A DNA stretch of 64,000 bases, taken from the NCBI GenBank assembly GCA_036345935.2, contig JADWOT020000003.1, positions 13,617,901-13,681,900 on the forward strand, in the 5' to 3' direction. The translations under genes were made by a program, and so were the position numbers. The DNA comes from Taenia hydatigena (taxonomy: Eukaryota; Platyhelminthes; Cestoda; Cyclophyllidea; Taeniidae). The notes below the pieces were generated by a model. That model made no database searches, was not told where the DNA came from, and worked only from the letters and a program-made list of their open reading frames with translations. Shown here piece by piece: positions 52,586 through 64,000 of the stretch. The stretch's first letter is position 1, and the number at the start of each line of letters is the position of its first letter.

Positions 52586-52587
52586 GG
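52559..52587 (+). repeat. T11-G18 homopolymer junction
   Basis: A run of eleven T is followed directly by about eighteen G. It sits within arm 2 just after a duplicated exon-like block and is not seen at the matching place in arm 1 (about 30.1 kb). Such long G runs are uncommon and prone to sequencing-length error. Confidence 0.8.
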
Positions 52588-54902
52588 CAGGAATTTTCGT
52601 AGGCCGCATAATTAAACTCAATTGGTGTGACTATTCCAACAACACAATGATTGTGATATTGTGGCGGGTTTTCCTCTCGAACAGTCAGATCCTATTTGCG
52701 AACGTGAAAACAGTGCTTCTACAGCTGCTATCTTAAGTGTCACCTTTCGCATTTGCCGGAGTTCGGGTCCTGGTAGCTGAATTTAGTATTTTATTTGACC
52801 TCAACCATTGAACAGACAAAAATTGATGGTCCTGAATTCTCTTTATTGGAAAGTGTTGAGTCCATTTCTGTGATACTACACAACTGTGATGCTACACAAC
52901 TACATGGCTACGCATTGCTTTGCTTGCCCAATTTAGGAGCCTTATCCGTTTGCTATTGCGCCTGGAGTTTCTTTCATTTGTCGGTTGTTGCGCCATTCAA
53001 GGACAGGTTTGGACGATCATTGATTCTTTACAATAGGATATTTTACTTCATTTCATGAAACTTGTCTTCAACATTTCACGCAAAAGCACTTCAACGCGGA
53101 TACGAATGAAGGGTCTAGGTCTGGGAACTGGCGCAAGTATCTCCTTGCTATTCGTTAAAAGATTCTTCATGATCCATTCCTGAAATACGACTTCAACATT
53201 AACGAATGAATAGATGAATCTCCATCATGTAAAAGCACTGGCTTATTTTGGAGGCAGGAGTAAGATGTTGCTGGAATCATGTGCATAAATCCCTCCTTTT
53301 ACTGGGACGTCTTCTTTTTCTATATATTTCTGTAATTCCCATGGTAGGATTGTTCTATTTGACTGTATCACCGGAATTGATTGAGTTATTGCGTTATTGA
53401 GTTATTTGTTTTTCATGTGGTGTTTATTCAAGAGAGTAGGAGGTTTGGAATGCATTTCCTCATTAGGTCAGATGTTCAAATCGGGTTTGATTTCCATGGA
53501 CACCGCAGTGCTCACTGGATTTGGAAGGTTGCATGTGGGGAATTCGCTAAAATTTTATTTGAAGTCATTTTCTTAGGTGTAGCCTTATTTGTGACGGCTC
53601 CTCTTCCACTATAGGTCATGGTCCTTTGTCTCCAGGCGATGACATCTTCTTGATAGCATTCCCCCAAAGGTGAATAGTCGCATCGTAGGCGTACTGGTTT
53701 CATTCATAGATGGTTCTATTTTTAATCTAGGTGAAAATGGCTTTTTACCCACATTACCAGGAAGTTAGGGTTTCATCCGCGTGTAGCTTGTACTCTAAAT
53801 ATGCAAACCTAACTTTACTGCCAAGAGCAATTGATGCGTAGTAGTTGCATGCTTTAGAGATTGTCTATTCGGCGATGGTCGCATTCCTTTACGTGGAATC
53901 TTCATGCATGCAATCGGTTGCTCTTCGCCGCCACTCCATGTTCTATGATCCTGAAATCCTACTGACCGCGCCTTGAGTTATAGCTACTTATGCTCTACTA
54001 AAATGAAGGGCTGAATCGTAGGACCCTTCGAATGAACGCGTAGTATGAGAAAAATAGGCGAATGGATGGCGTATGATTGGATGGATATAGAATGGATGGA
54101 TTGGGGATTTAGCGGAACCGCATTTATCGAAAGGTGTTAAAACACCTCTTTGGTGCCCAGATGGAGGCATGGAAATCGAGGCACTGTTATGTGCCCATTT
54201 TTCATTTTGCACTCTCTCAAAAACGTAATGGGGCGTGTGACTGGAAGTGGGTTTATTGACGCCTTGCAAATGTCCGCAGGTGGAATTCGGTTCATTGTCT
54301 TCATGTTTCTGCTTTGCCTACTGACACTCTAGTAAGTAGTACTGGCACCAGTCAAGAGGCAGGTGGTTTACTTCTTGCAGATATGTTCAAGCTTTATGAT
54401 CAATGCAGGGAAAGACTTGGGGTCCAATAACAGATTCCCATGCCAACTCGGTCTTTGTTTGATCTTCGTCTCAACAACGAGAAGGGGAAGCTACTTACGC
54501 AATGCGCCGATGCTATTGTTAGTGCGTGATGGTACATTGAGGGTAAGATAAGGGAGGGGAGCGCCGTGCCATTGGATTATGATACCAATCTCTGCGTCTG
54601 CAGCAGTGCTGCAGGCATACGTCTGACGAGTGCTTTTCACTGCGCCTTGACCCCTGACGTCACCGGCAAGTGTCGACGTGTTTCCTAGATCCTTTTCCTT
54701 GATACCTAATAATTTGCACCCAGTTTGTGGGTCGGATCGCCTTTGAATACGAATAAAGCAAGCCATGTAAGTGAAGGAGTACTTAGCGTCAGTGTATAAA
54801 TGGACTATAAATAAGAACTGAGAATGGGTTTTGTGGGGCATTTCCATTTGGCACAATCATGTCAATTGAAATAAATTAAGTGTTTTACTCGTACTTGCGC
54901 AG

Positions 54903-55060
54903 GCGTTTGTACAGAGCCGGTTTGTTGGAGCATGAAGCATAGCCAATGGAATGCACGGATTGAAAAACTTAGCTTTGAACCAACTAAAATCTGTGAAATC
55001 GCCTTATGGATGACAATGCAGTGCAACGCTTGGAGGTCGGTGGAGGTTCACGCGTTTTGA
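54903..55060 (+). CDS. Duplicate terminal exon of the unidentified gene
   Basis: This is the counterpart of 27520-27704 minus. The acceptor (cttgcgcag) and phase are retained, and the frame is open for 51 codons (WNARIEKLSFEPTKICEIAL in its middle). It ends HAF-TGA, aligned to the NAF-TGA of the other copy. It is nine codons shorter. It may be a relic that happened to stay open or a still-functional exon. Confidence 0.4.
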
Positions 55061-56136
55061 ACAGCTGACAAGCTATCCGACCGCGGCGTCAACCAACTCT
55101 GGCTTTGGTATGCCTAGATCTGGTGGCAGTTTTTTAAGCCTGACTGGAATTCTGGCTTCAAGATGATTCGACATCTCATCCAGACCTGACCCGACCGCTA
55201 TGATGAGTCTAGATCACTCGACTTCCCCACCCTTGCCACGGACAATACGACTCGCAGGCATTATGACAGTTTATGGTAAATCTTTCATTCACCGCTACTA
55301 GGGTCGGTGAATTCTGGATGTGATGTTTTGATCTGAGGATGACTGGCTTACTCATTTGATTTGAAATAAAGTTAACCCAATTTCTATGCGTTTATCCTAT
55401 TCACACTTCATGTTCTTCAACCACGCGTACATAGATTTTTGCTTAGCGGTTTGTCGTTAACTCTGTAATGGTTTGAATTAGTAAATTATTTTAAGGTGAA
55501 TTTGAACATGAGGTGTTCATGTTCATCTACTCTGCGGCGTTAATTTTGCAACTAATTAGTTGCTCTTCCTGGCCAATCACTGATAAACAAAGTTACTCAA
55601 TATTGGACTGACGCGTTGTCCATGTAGATAATTAGCGTAATACATGGGCTTTACGGCGTAACTATGATTGCTGTCATGGCACCGTGTTGAGTGTTCGGAC
55701 TAGGTCGTAGTCTATTGAGCATCACCGAAGTGATTTTGTTGTGACCGCCCCTCACCAGAGCAAATAGGAGGTGAAAGCACTGACTCTTTCCAATCATTGA
55801 CTTCTTTTAGGCAAGTAATTATGCATGAGACTTAATATGCCTTTGAAGGTTAGTAAAGACATGTCTTGAAAGCTAGCATCATGGTCTAGGTATCTTTGTC
55901 AGAGGAAAATCTTAAGTATCAGTGCTGAGGATTGGTCTGCGTTTCTTCATTGGGCATTGCGTCAGGTATCACTGCTTTGTGCGGTGGGACGGAAGTCTTC
56001 CTTTGATCATGAAGTCATCTTGCAAAACGGCTTGAAAGACTGAGCTTGAAGGCGTTCCGCTGAGCCCCCAAAAAGGCTCATTTCTATCGTGCGGTAGTCG
56101 ATTACGAAGTCGATACTGACTGTGTTGATTTTTCAG

Positions 56137-57640
56137 GCCAATAGACAGCGTTTTAGCATCGGATTTCTCGTAGATAAGCCGACAAAGGAGAAGGAGGAGA
56201 AAAAGGGGAAAAGTTCCGGGTCGAAAGAGAGTTGTTTATGAGGCTACACCAATTTAACCTCATTCAATCGACTCCCTTAGTCGTCAAGTGGCAAAGATGG
56301 CTACCATAGTTTAACAGCGTCTATGGTGGTCCCTTCAATTCATTCGAGGTAGCTGTTACTGGTGTTCCGAGTTGCCAAGCCGAGTTTGCGATTCTGCAGA
56401 GTATGGTGGGCGCTTGGAAAGAATAAGCGAGACCTTTGAAATTGTTCTTGTTCCATACGAAAGTAGTTGATCTTGGCCACTAAGAATGGATTGCGTAGCC
56501 ATCCTTCCTCTCGCATCAATTTGGCGTGCCAAGGGTGAGAATTTTGAGGGAATTCATCGAAAGGACAGCGTTGACTGATTGTGGTGCGAAGAGTGGCAAG
56601 ATATTTATATGGTGGTTTGGTTGCTGATGATATGATTATTTTATTTAAGTATTCACCTGCACCTCTTGGATGCATTCATCTGCAGTTGATCCATTAGCAA
56701 AACGTCGGGAAATTGGTTTGATCCGCAATTACTTCCCATATCTTCATTAATTCAATCATCCATGATTTATTTATGAATTTTTTAGTCTGACAATGCTTGT
56801 ACTTTCACCCGGTACTCATTTTTCCATTGCAGATGTTGTTCATCTACCTAACCAACAATCCTTCCACCAATCCATGCATCCAATACCCACCCATCTCGCA
56901 TTCATCCGTTCATTTATCCACCATCCCTGTGTTCTTCCACCCACTTATGTGGTCTTTTTTCCTTCTATTTGTTCAACTTAGTACCACCCGTCTATGCATT
57001 CGCCTCTGAGTGTGTCGCTCCACACAGCCCGCACTTTAAACCTACTAGTTGAGGGGTTGGGTGAATTCGCTTCCACATAGTTGAGTGGACGCAGTCCTGG
57101 AAGGTTACTTTGGCCTAAAAATGAAACCGGTGCCTCTCCTTGCGACTGCAGTTACCCCTTAGTCTTCTCTTAATTTCTATTTTCCATTTTGACCTTTTCC
57201 TCCCTTCAGACCCTCATCTATTGCCTTTCGGATCTTCCCTTCCCTCTGAGTAATCCGAGTTCGCAGCCTGCCTTGCCGCCATTCGAATTCCGTTACACAG
57301 CTTATTTGTATTATTGCTCGAGAGGATGGGTATTTTGACTCGCCTTGACCTTGAGCGGTGTATATTATCTGCTCTATGCTGGGTCGCCTTGTCTATGTCA
57401 TGCGGCCTATGCGGTTACAATGGTGCCAGCATCCGATACTCGCTCTGCAAGTGGCGTTGCCGCATACCTCTGTGTTGCATCACCTGCAGACAGGGTAGTG
57501 TAGGTTTCATCAGGAATGTTAATGCGCTGGGTAGTTGTATTGAATGTAATGGTGGTGCCTCCCCGACAAAAAGGGAATGCGATTGAAGAGGTGTCAATAG
57601 CGTGAGGAGTTGGTCTTGTGTAGACCTTCATGTGATGTTT
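56137..57640 (+). pseudogene. TSEN2 pseudogene (genomic duplicate)
   Basis: This is an intron-containing copy of the minus-strand TSEN2 gene, so it arose by DNA duplication and not retrotransposition. Exon 1' is 56137-56405 (acceptor gatttttcag; ends LQSM) with several in-frame stops. The exon 2' region is shortened and lacks a clear first intron. Its micro-intron 56463-56498 is 36 nt, as in the gene. Exon 4' at 57210-57494 is 285 nt, exactly the parental length, with RYTAYLYYCSRGW and YYLLYAGSPCLCHAAYAV still readable. Codon 43 (Arg in the gene) is a TGA at 57336-57338, and the catalytic lysine codon is AGG (Arg). The exon 5' region (about 57.53-57.63 kb) is barely recognisable. No functional product is expected. 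Confidence 0.85.
56835..56985. repeat. ATCC-type low-complexity tract in pseudogene intron
   Basis: Irregular ATCC, CCAATCC and CATCC words lie between exons 3' and 4' of the TSEN2 pseudogene. They correspond to the GGAT tract in the parental intron. A similar tract occurs at about 58.29-58.40 kb and again at about 58.92-58.99 kb. Confidence 0.5.
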
Positions 57641-58113
57641 GTAAATAAGTCGTAGCCGACTTTATGTAGCGCTATCTACAGCACTATCTACAGTCCAGGA
57701 TCGTCGTGGTACCAGCTCACCAATAGCTGGTGTCAAATTATCCATTGAATAAACGGGAGGAGGCCGGATTAATTTGTAGTTAGAGGTTGCGAACAGCGGC
57801 GCAGATAAACAGTGTCACATCTTCCATGCTATAAATGGCTGTGATCGTCCAATTCTGTTTGCTAGGAGATGCTAAAATTTAAATTGCGCTTCCATGAACT
57901 TCCTCATAGATTTACGCTTCCATAATTCTATTCACTGAAATATTATTGGTACACGTAGCATCACAATTCCCCATCACCGCATTTTCGTGTTGAAGCAGTT
58001 AGGTGTTTTGCGTGGTTGTTGTTCCTCCCAGGTGGTTGCACCATTACCCTGTAGCATGGCCTGGGGGTCACTGCGAAGCCCTTGGTTATCCCGTGCTTAT
58101 TGAGACCTCAGAC

Positions 58114-58295
58114 TTAGAATTTTCTTTTCGGTGCACCAAATGCGTCTGAAGAGGCGTCAATGGACACAGGTGTACCAACTGGCTTGGTTCTAGATCTGTT
58201 CGCCATCGCGTTCGGCAGATAAGTAACTCCCAATTCGAAAGCTGTTACTGCATAGTAAACAATTTGATAGTTCATCACGTTGTTCATTGTCCCAC
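58114..58295 (-). CDS. Possible 3'-terminal exon of an unidentified gene
   Basis: On the minus strand an acceptor (catgattccag) opens a phase-1 frame of 59 codons. It contains MNNVMNYQIVYYAVTAFELG and VGTPVSIDASSDAFGAPKRK and ends in TAA at 58114. The polar, basic C-terminal end and codon pattern look genuine. I see no upstream exon and do not recognise the family. It is opposite in strand to the TSEN2 pseudogene, just beyond the duplicated arm. Confidence 0.4.
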
Positions 58296-61200
58296 CTGGA
58301 ATCATGCATTCGTTCCATCATCCGGCCGTCCTGGATATACCTGCTCATTCCCTTCTGATCTACCCATCCAATTACCTATTTTATTTTACCAATTCAATAA
58401 ACTTGCTTCTAATCTATTGCGGATCCTCTCAGCTAAAAATTCATTTGCGAATCGCCCATTTGTGGCTTAACCCCGGCCTCATTGCGCATTACTTTAGGTA
58501 GAGACCTTTCTCTCTTCCTTCTTTCTCTTACCCATCTCTTGGAATTAGCATGTCATCAAGCCAGTTGCTTGTGTCCAAAGCATCCTATAATCGTCACATT
58601 GCAGCCCCATCTACACGCACATTCATGCATTCATCTTCCCATTCTTCTAATTTGATTTTATCAAGCACTTTAAATCTCTCCAAATTCATAAATGCCCTGT
58701 TTACATCGTCCCTGTTCTGTCCACACATTTGCTCAAACTGAAGTTGTAATCCTCGACTTATTTCATTACTCTTCTTTTAACGATACAGATTTTTTGGACC
58801 TTTTGTAGAGCTGTGGCAGATTTGCTGATTTGGTCGGTTATTAGATCGTAGGGGATAAAAGCGGCTCCTGAAATCTGTGCTAATCGCTGCTTAAGCTTGT
58901 TCATTCTAATTCTTGTATCCTTTTCAGTTGTTTACTTTTGTTCATCCATTACACACTCGTTCCTCCACCTACTCATCCATTGCCTTTGATATATTGACTC
59001 GTCTACTTCCAACCTTCGCGCCCCGGCTTTGTCAGTTCAATCATTGTTATTAACAGCAAAATTGGGGTGGTTCGATTCCGAAGGCTAGAATGTGTCTGCT
59101 ACTGGCTGCGATGCTTCCATGGGAAGCATGAAAAAGTTCAATTAGAATTCAGTACACTACACAGCACACAGAGTGACACTACCACATCAGGTTTGTCTAC
59201 AGTCCGCAAAGATGGAATTTTGCATTGCTGCTTTTCTCGAGTAGAGACAACAGCTAACATCATCATTAGCCAGCTTCCTTAGCAATTCCCCCATTTTTGG
59301 TCAGTCAACCAGAGGGGCAAATTTCAGCGAGCGGCCTTAAATGTGAATCATCTTTCCACTCCTTAGTGGTTTGCATGTATGCGTCTTCAGTGCCTCCTTC
59401 ACTCTCCCTTCATCATCTTACGTTTGCCTAATGACATCTGCAGAGTTCATCGAATTCTACACCAACGAAAGCAGCAGATTTTGACGAAATTGCAGATTTC
59501 CCTTCTTATACACGCTCCATCTCCCAAGTCATACGGCGATCATTGACATCCACAACCATAATATCTTCCGTTTAGTGGACCCATTTATATTTCATGTAGA
59601 TAGGAAGCGTTGAGAAATTGATGACATTCTATATGTCCAAAGATAGAAAAGCTACTTGCCAGGTTTTCTTATTCAGCTGTTTGAGCCATCTGCTTAGTTT
59701 AGGACACCAAATCTAAAGCAAACTGGCTAATTAGCAAGGCTGGGAGTGACGCAGAAAGATAAGGAAGAACGTATCTCGTGCTTCACTATGCGTTTCGTTT
59801 AACACCTATTCCTGCTCCTCGTCAGTCACTCCAAATGGGTGTAACAAGGACACCTTCGAAAACAGAGTGTAGCGATTGTGGTATGGGAGCGCGTTGCCGT
59901 TTGCGGGTCACATTTTCCTGGCTTTCTTCGCCTATTTGACTGTGGAGCTTATTATTGTGCTCTGAGCTGTGCCAATCACCTAAAGCTTAGCGGTGAGGAA
60001 TCGAAGTGAATGACAAGCAACAGACCATTTATTAAGGCACGACCCCAAATAAACACCTTATCCATTTCCGCTGCTTTTACTACTCATTTAAAAGGAATTT
60101 TCACATGTTTTGTGCTTTAGCTTATTCTTTCGTCTACTGTAATAAGCAAGTTACAACCGTCGAGCTTTGTACTTGCATTTCTTGTTCGGCATTAATCGAA
60201 CATGTTGGGTTCCCCTTCTCTCGTAAAAATAAAGGTGCACTGACTTCAACTTCCTTTTCTGTACCATACTTTTGCCATTACGGCTTATCACTGTAGTAAT
60301 TTAGCGTATATTGGAGCACGCCTTGTAGCCCTCTGCTTCTGACTTCAGAACTTTTCTTAACAGTGCCAATCCCTAATTGGTTCGTTGCTGGACAAGCAGG
60401 CAGTTAGGGAGACGAGTGAGTAGGTGAGTAAATGCACACAGATCTAGAAAGAAGACTTTAAGCGGATCTCAAAAAAAATTGTTGATCCGTTTTCGTCTTC
60501 ATTGTAGATATTTTCGTGGTCCACACCCACAAGGATTGTGTGCTACTCGTGGTTGAGCAATTTAGCGTAGTGACATTCACATTTATCGTGGTGGTCATAG
60601 ACATGACTGCTATTGATATGTGCTGCTATGAGCGACAGTTTGGTTGTCATTAATGCCTCGACCATAAGGCGGTAATCCTATCAATCTCTGCTTCATTTAT
60701 AGCGGACTCATTTTCATGCAACAGGAAAACAGGTGCATGACCTTGAGTAAACCCTTCCTGTGATTTTTGTTTTTAGAAGAGGTGGGGAAAGTGGAGGAGA
60801 AGCGAAAGGCTTAACGCAATGCAAGAGTGATCAGCTTGACTACAGATTGACAGACATGCAATGAGGATTTGATCATATTTTTGTTTGAATTCCTCCATTC
60901 ATTTTGCTACTAACCTACCTCACATAACATTATAATTTTCTTGTTTCAACCAACTTTACGTCCAAGCATTCCTTCCATTTGCCAAAAAGATCTGTTTACT
61001 TGAAAAACACAGTCTACTCTATTTCAGTCACAAAAATTTCTTTGATAATGGATGCCTGATAAAATGAGCGAGCTAACAAATACAAATATACAAATGCTAC
61101 AATACACACGTGGGATTAGCTAAAGCGGAAGGATGAAAACAGTAAGCAATGTTTAAATAAGTTCATCACACGTTCACTTGGATGGAAGACTGAAAAAGTC

Positions 61201-61640
61201 GAAATAAATAGTAAAGTATATTAGGTACCGTCTGTTGATGTTGGACACTACCTTGCAGTAGCAGCACATGCTCGGTAACTTCTCAAGTTGTAGACTTCTG
61301 TATGCATTGTTTTCTAATCCTATCACTAGCGCTGCTCCCTTTGAGCATCTGGTTAAGGTAGATAAAGTGTGCTCTATAAGCTTCAAGACAGCGAAAGCAA
61401 CAATAGGCGTGCTCGGACGTTCACTTTACCTTGCATCATTCGAGTAGAAGAATGTACACATCCTCAAATCCCGGTAATCCCAGTTCCGCGGTTCATGATT
61501 TTGCTTTTTGCAAAGTGAAATGAAGGGAAATGATTTAATGTACACATCAGTCCATTTTATTTTTCGCGTCCTCGTGCTCTCAGATCAAAGATTGCCAATG
61601 CCATAAAAAGACTGCACTTACCTTCAATCCTTGTCCGCAT
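58296..61640. other. No supported gene
   Basis: There are low-complexity ATCC tracts and short frames. A frame at about 61.24-61.39 kb minus, ending at a gtagtg donor, was considered but is too weak to call. Confidence 0.35.
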
Positions 61641-63302
61641 TTATTCGTAGTCTCCCTTTGCGGCCTGTTTTTCGGTGTCCGTCCACTTGATGGCCTCTTC
61701 ACACATCGCAAGTATATTCTGTCGATACTCATTCGATGCCTTCTGTTTTATCTCCTCCTTTTCCAGTTTGCTTTTTATGCTGTAGGTGTAGTTCGCTAGA
61801 TCATTCTTCGCTGCCATCCTACTTCTCTCCTTCTCATCCTCCCACTTAAGCTTCTCCGCATCCTTCAGCATCTGTTCAATGTCCTGCTCCTATTAACGAC
61901 TCTTGTAGTTAATGATTGTGATGCTGTTCTCATTGCCCGACGACTTGTCCATTGCTGACACGTGGAGAATGCCACCCCAATCTGAGGCACACCTCGTGGT
62001 GCTGTTGAGATACTTGACAATCGAAACTTGCCAAGCAGTTTATTGTCGCCCATTCTCGCGCGTTCACCCTCGAATACTTGGACCCACACACTCTGCTGAT
62101 CATCAGAAATCGTAGTGGAGATCTTTGTTCGCTTCGTCGGAATTCGCGCATTGCGCTTCATTACCGTCGACACCATATCACCCACTGTATCTGTACCCAG
62201 ACACAGTGGCGTCACTTCCAGCAACATTAAATCCTGCATCGCCTCTGATCTGTTGACAGTCAGATTGGATGCATTTTTGGATCGCTTTGATTCTTTACCC
62301 TCAAAAAAATCCTGCAACAACTTCACCTTGAAAATACGCGTCGATCCTCCCACCTACACTATCTCGTGAATATCAGCCTTGTCCAACTTAGCATCATCCA
62401 ATGGCATCTTTGCAGCATCCATCGTCCGACTGAAGAGGTCGGAGCACAGCTGCACAAATCGGGCCCGTGAGAGATTTGCACTGAGATCAATGCTCTTAAA
62501 GAACGATTCCATGTGTATACTCGTAAAAATCACTCGAATTCAGCATCCTCTTCGCTTTCTCACATCCCTTTCTTAGGCGGCTAATGGTTTTCTTGCTGGT
62601 TGTCAAATCCTTGCCCTCGTGCTCCTGCTTGAAATTCTCCACTAAGTGATCCACCAGTCGGGAATCAATGTCCTCGCCTCCCGGATGTGTATCATCACCA
62701 ACTGCTTTCACCTCATATTATACATTCTCGATTGACAAGATGGCCACGTTGTTGGTACCGCCCCCAATCAAAAATGAGCACATTGCGCTGCCTGTCGAGA
62801 TTCTTGTCCAAGCTGTAGCCGATAGCGGCTGCAGTTGGCTCATTAATGAGGCCCAGCACATTCAGGCCTGGTATTTCCACTGCGTCCATTGTAGCCTGAC
62901 GTTGGGTGACAATAAAGTACACCGGCACTGTTATTACTGCATCTTCAACAGCACCATGGACGAGACCTGCTCAGCAATGAAGTGCTTTGTCTCACCACAA
63001 TACTGTGCCTCTATCTTTGGCGAATCACTAGAATAAATTACCTTGAAGGGCCAGTGCTTCATGCTGCTTTGCGCTTCCTCAATCAGACGCTTTACATCAA
63101 AAACTGTATCGGTAGAGTTGATGGCGGTTTTGTTCTTTGCGGCCTTATCGATGAGGCTTTCCTCATTTGTGAAGGCAACACAACTTAGCATTTTGTGGTG
63201 GCCCTGATCACTTGCAATTATTTCCACCCTGCCACCTTGAAATACACCGACGCATGGAAAAGTTGTTCCTAAATCAATGCCGATAGCTGGAGCTATTGAT
63301 AT
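61641..63302 (-). pseudogene. Cytosolic HSP70 pseudogene
   Basis: HSP70 is an ATP-dependent chaperone. This intronless minus-strand copy retains readable family segments in order. The N-terminal phosphate-binding motif [10 protein letters not shown] lies near 63.28 kb, with the expected initiator reading ATA instead of ATG at 63302. Then come [65 protein letters not shown] and APRGVPQIG, and finally a substrate-domain lid helix ending GDYE-stop. The frame shifts at least four times (for example after LLKM near 62.93 kb, in FDWGGG near 62.75 kb and before GGILHVSA near 61.95 kb). There are in-frame stops and segments missing (about 35 residues before AVITVP, and the AVAYGAA region). The GGMP-rich tail and EEVD end are absent. 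No poly-A tail is visible at the 3' end. Confidence 0.92.
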
Positions 63303-64000
63303 GCTTTTTTGGGATGCAGAATACTAATGCGCATGCAATGGTAATGATTATTTCCGCAATTGCGGTAGCCTTTTATATCAGCTGCGGTCCATCATGCTCA
63401 GCCTATCCACGATGTGCGCTAGCCACAAGAATGCTGGCATCCAATCAAGAAGTGCTACAGTTTTTTGCTTCTCATCACTAACTGGCGACTGCGCACTCGA
63501 AAGTAGCGTCGCACAATGCAGGCCCTGGTGTGAACACACCTGTAGGTTAGCACTGATCTGAACAGTAGTGCCGGCCGCAGGTTGACGTGTCAGTGGCACA
63601 AATGCAGCGGTTTAGAAGTGCCAATTTATTGTCTCGTGGCAGGTCATATCTTGATGCCTGCAGACTTAAGGGATAAGTTGGCATGTCTTTCTGGGTGGGT
63701 TGGGTACTAGTAGCTATAGTTAAGAACTTTTACTTCTAAGTGGGCAATGGCCTAAAGGTTAAGTTAGAAACATTGGTAGGAGCAGCTTCTTTTTAAATAG
63801 TGATCAGGCCTCATAGATACAATAATTGCCACTTTTATAGCATTCAGTCAATTGCTTAGAGTTGCATCACGCGTTTCCAAAAATATCTAAAGCCCACACG
63901 TCAACATCGTGTTTGCGAGCAGGTTTGCATAACCGCGCCAAATGGGTTGCGATCAGCACACCATCCTCTTTGTGACTGGAGCGTCACCATGCCAATTTCT
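63303..64000. other. No supported gene
   Basis: Sequence upstream of the HSP70 pseudogene. I see no promoter elements such as clustered nGAAn heat-shock motifs and no coding frame with recognised motifs. Confidence 0.4.

Larger units (their letters stand above)
48290..57840 (+). repeat. Arm 2 of the inverted segmental duplication (more decayed copy)
   Basis: This is collinear on the plus strand with the minus strand of 24.4-34.4 kb. Splice acceptors are retained at several matching places, for example ctattttcag near 50.0 kb, tacttgcgcag at 54902, gatttttcag at 56136 and cccttcag at 57209. Some blocks keep open frames (54903-55060; 52195-52280 until a TGA). Others are interrupted. Confidence 0.8.

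Noticed and set aside
57314..57586. 90-codon plus ORF in the pseudogene exon, and overlapping minus ORFs
   Set aside because: These are in the wrong frame relative to the TSEN2 reading; the homologous frame is interrupted by a TGA.
59060..59085. GGTTCGATTCC-like word, as in a tRNA B box
   Set aside because: No A box, acceptor stem or cloverleaf can be formed around it.
61174..61386. Minus-strand frame ending at a gtagtg donor
   Set aside because: The acceptor is poor, there is no motif, and it is not related to the neighbouring HSP70 copy.
63378..63599. Minus ORF just upstream of HSP70
   Set aside because: It has no HSP70 similarity and ends before the HSP70 start; no leader or promoter elements are visible.

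Overview
This window looks like eukaryotic, intron-rich nuclear DNA from a flatworm, most likely a parasitic tapeworm. The longest uninterrupted ORF is under 165 codons. Recognisable proteins are split into short exons with GT..AG borders, and some introns are extremely short (36 and 46 nt). A decayed cytosolic HSP70 copy is present, a family known to be expanded in tapeworm genomes. There are no operons, tRNA, rRNA or CRISPR. The assignment to tapeworms is inference.

The best gene is TSEN2, the catalytic subunit of tRNA-splicing endonuclease, on the minus strand (24636-26306, five exons). Its active-site Tyr, His and Lys are all visible. Upstream on the same strand, about 27.5-34.4 kb, lie exon-like blocks of one or more genes that I could not name.

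The main discovery is that the segment from about 24.4 to 34.4 kb is present a second time, inverted and collinear, at about 48.3-57.8 kb on the plus strand. The second copy carries a decayed TSEN2 whose 36-nt intron and 285-nt catalytic exon keep exactly the same lengths, but which has in-frame stops and has lost the catalytic lysine. The roughly 14 kb between the arms holds a younger inverted repeat (35346-35995 and 39050-39699, apparently identical) and four scattered copies of an unnamed exon.

Elsewhere: 0-8 kb has one candidate Enhancer-of-zeste-like exon (1931-2132). From 8.8 to 15.4 kb there is a diverged direct repeat, an inverted repeat and an anoctamin N-terminal exon (minus, about 10.8-11.1 kb). 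From 17.0 to 34.0 kb there are three copies of an LTR-like sequence, two of them facing away from each other around a SAP-like reading frame. At 61.6-63.3 kb lies an intronless, frameshifted, 3'-truncated HSP70 pseudogene. Degenerate ATCC/GGAT low-complexity tracts recur. Large stretches show no gene that I can support.
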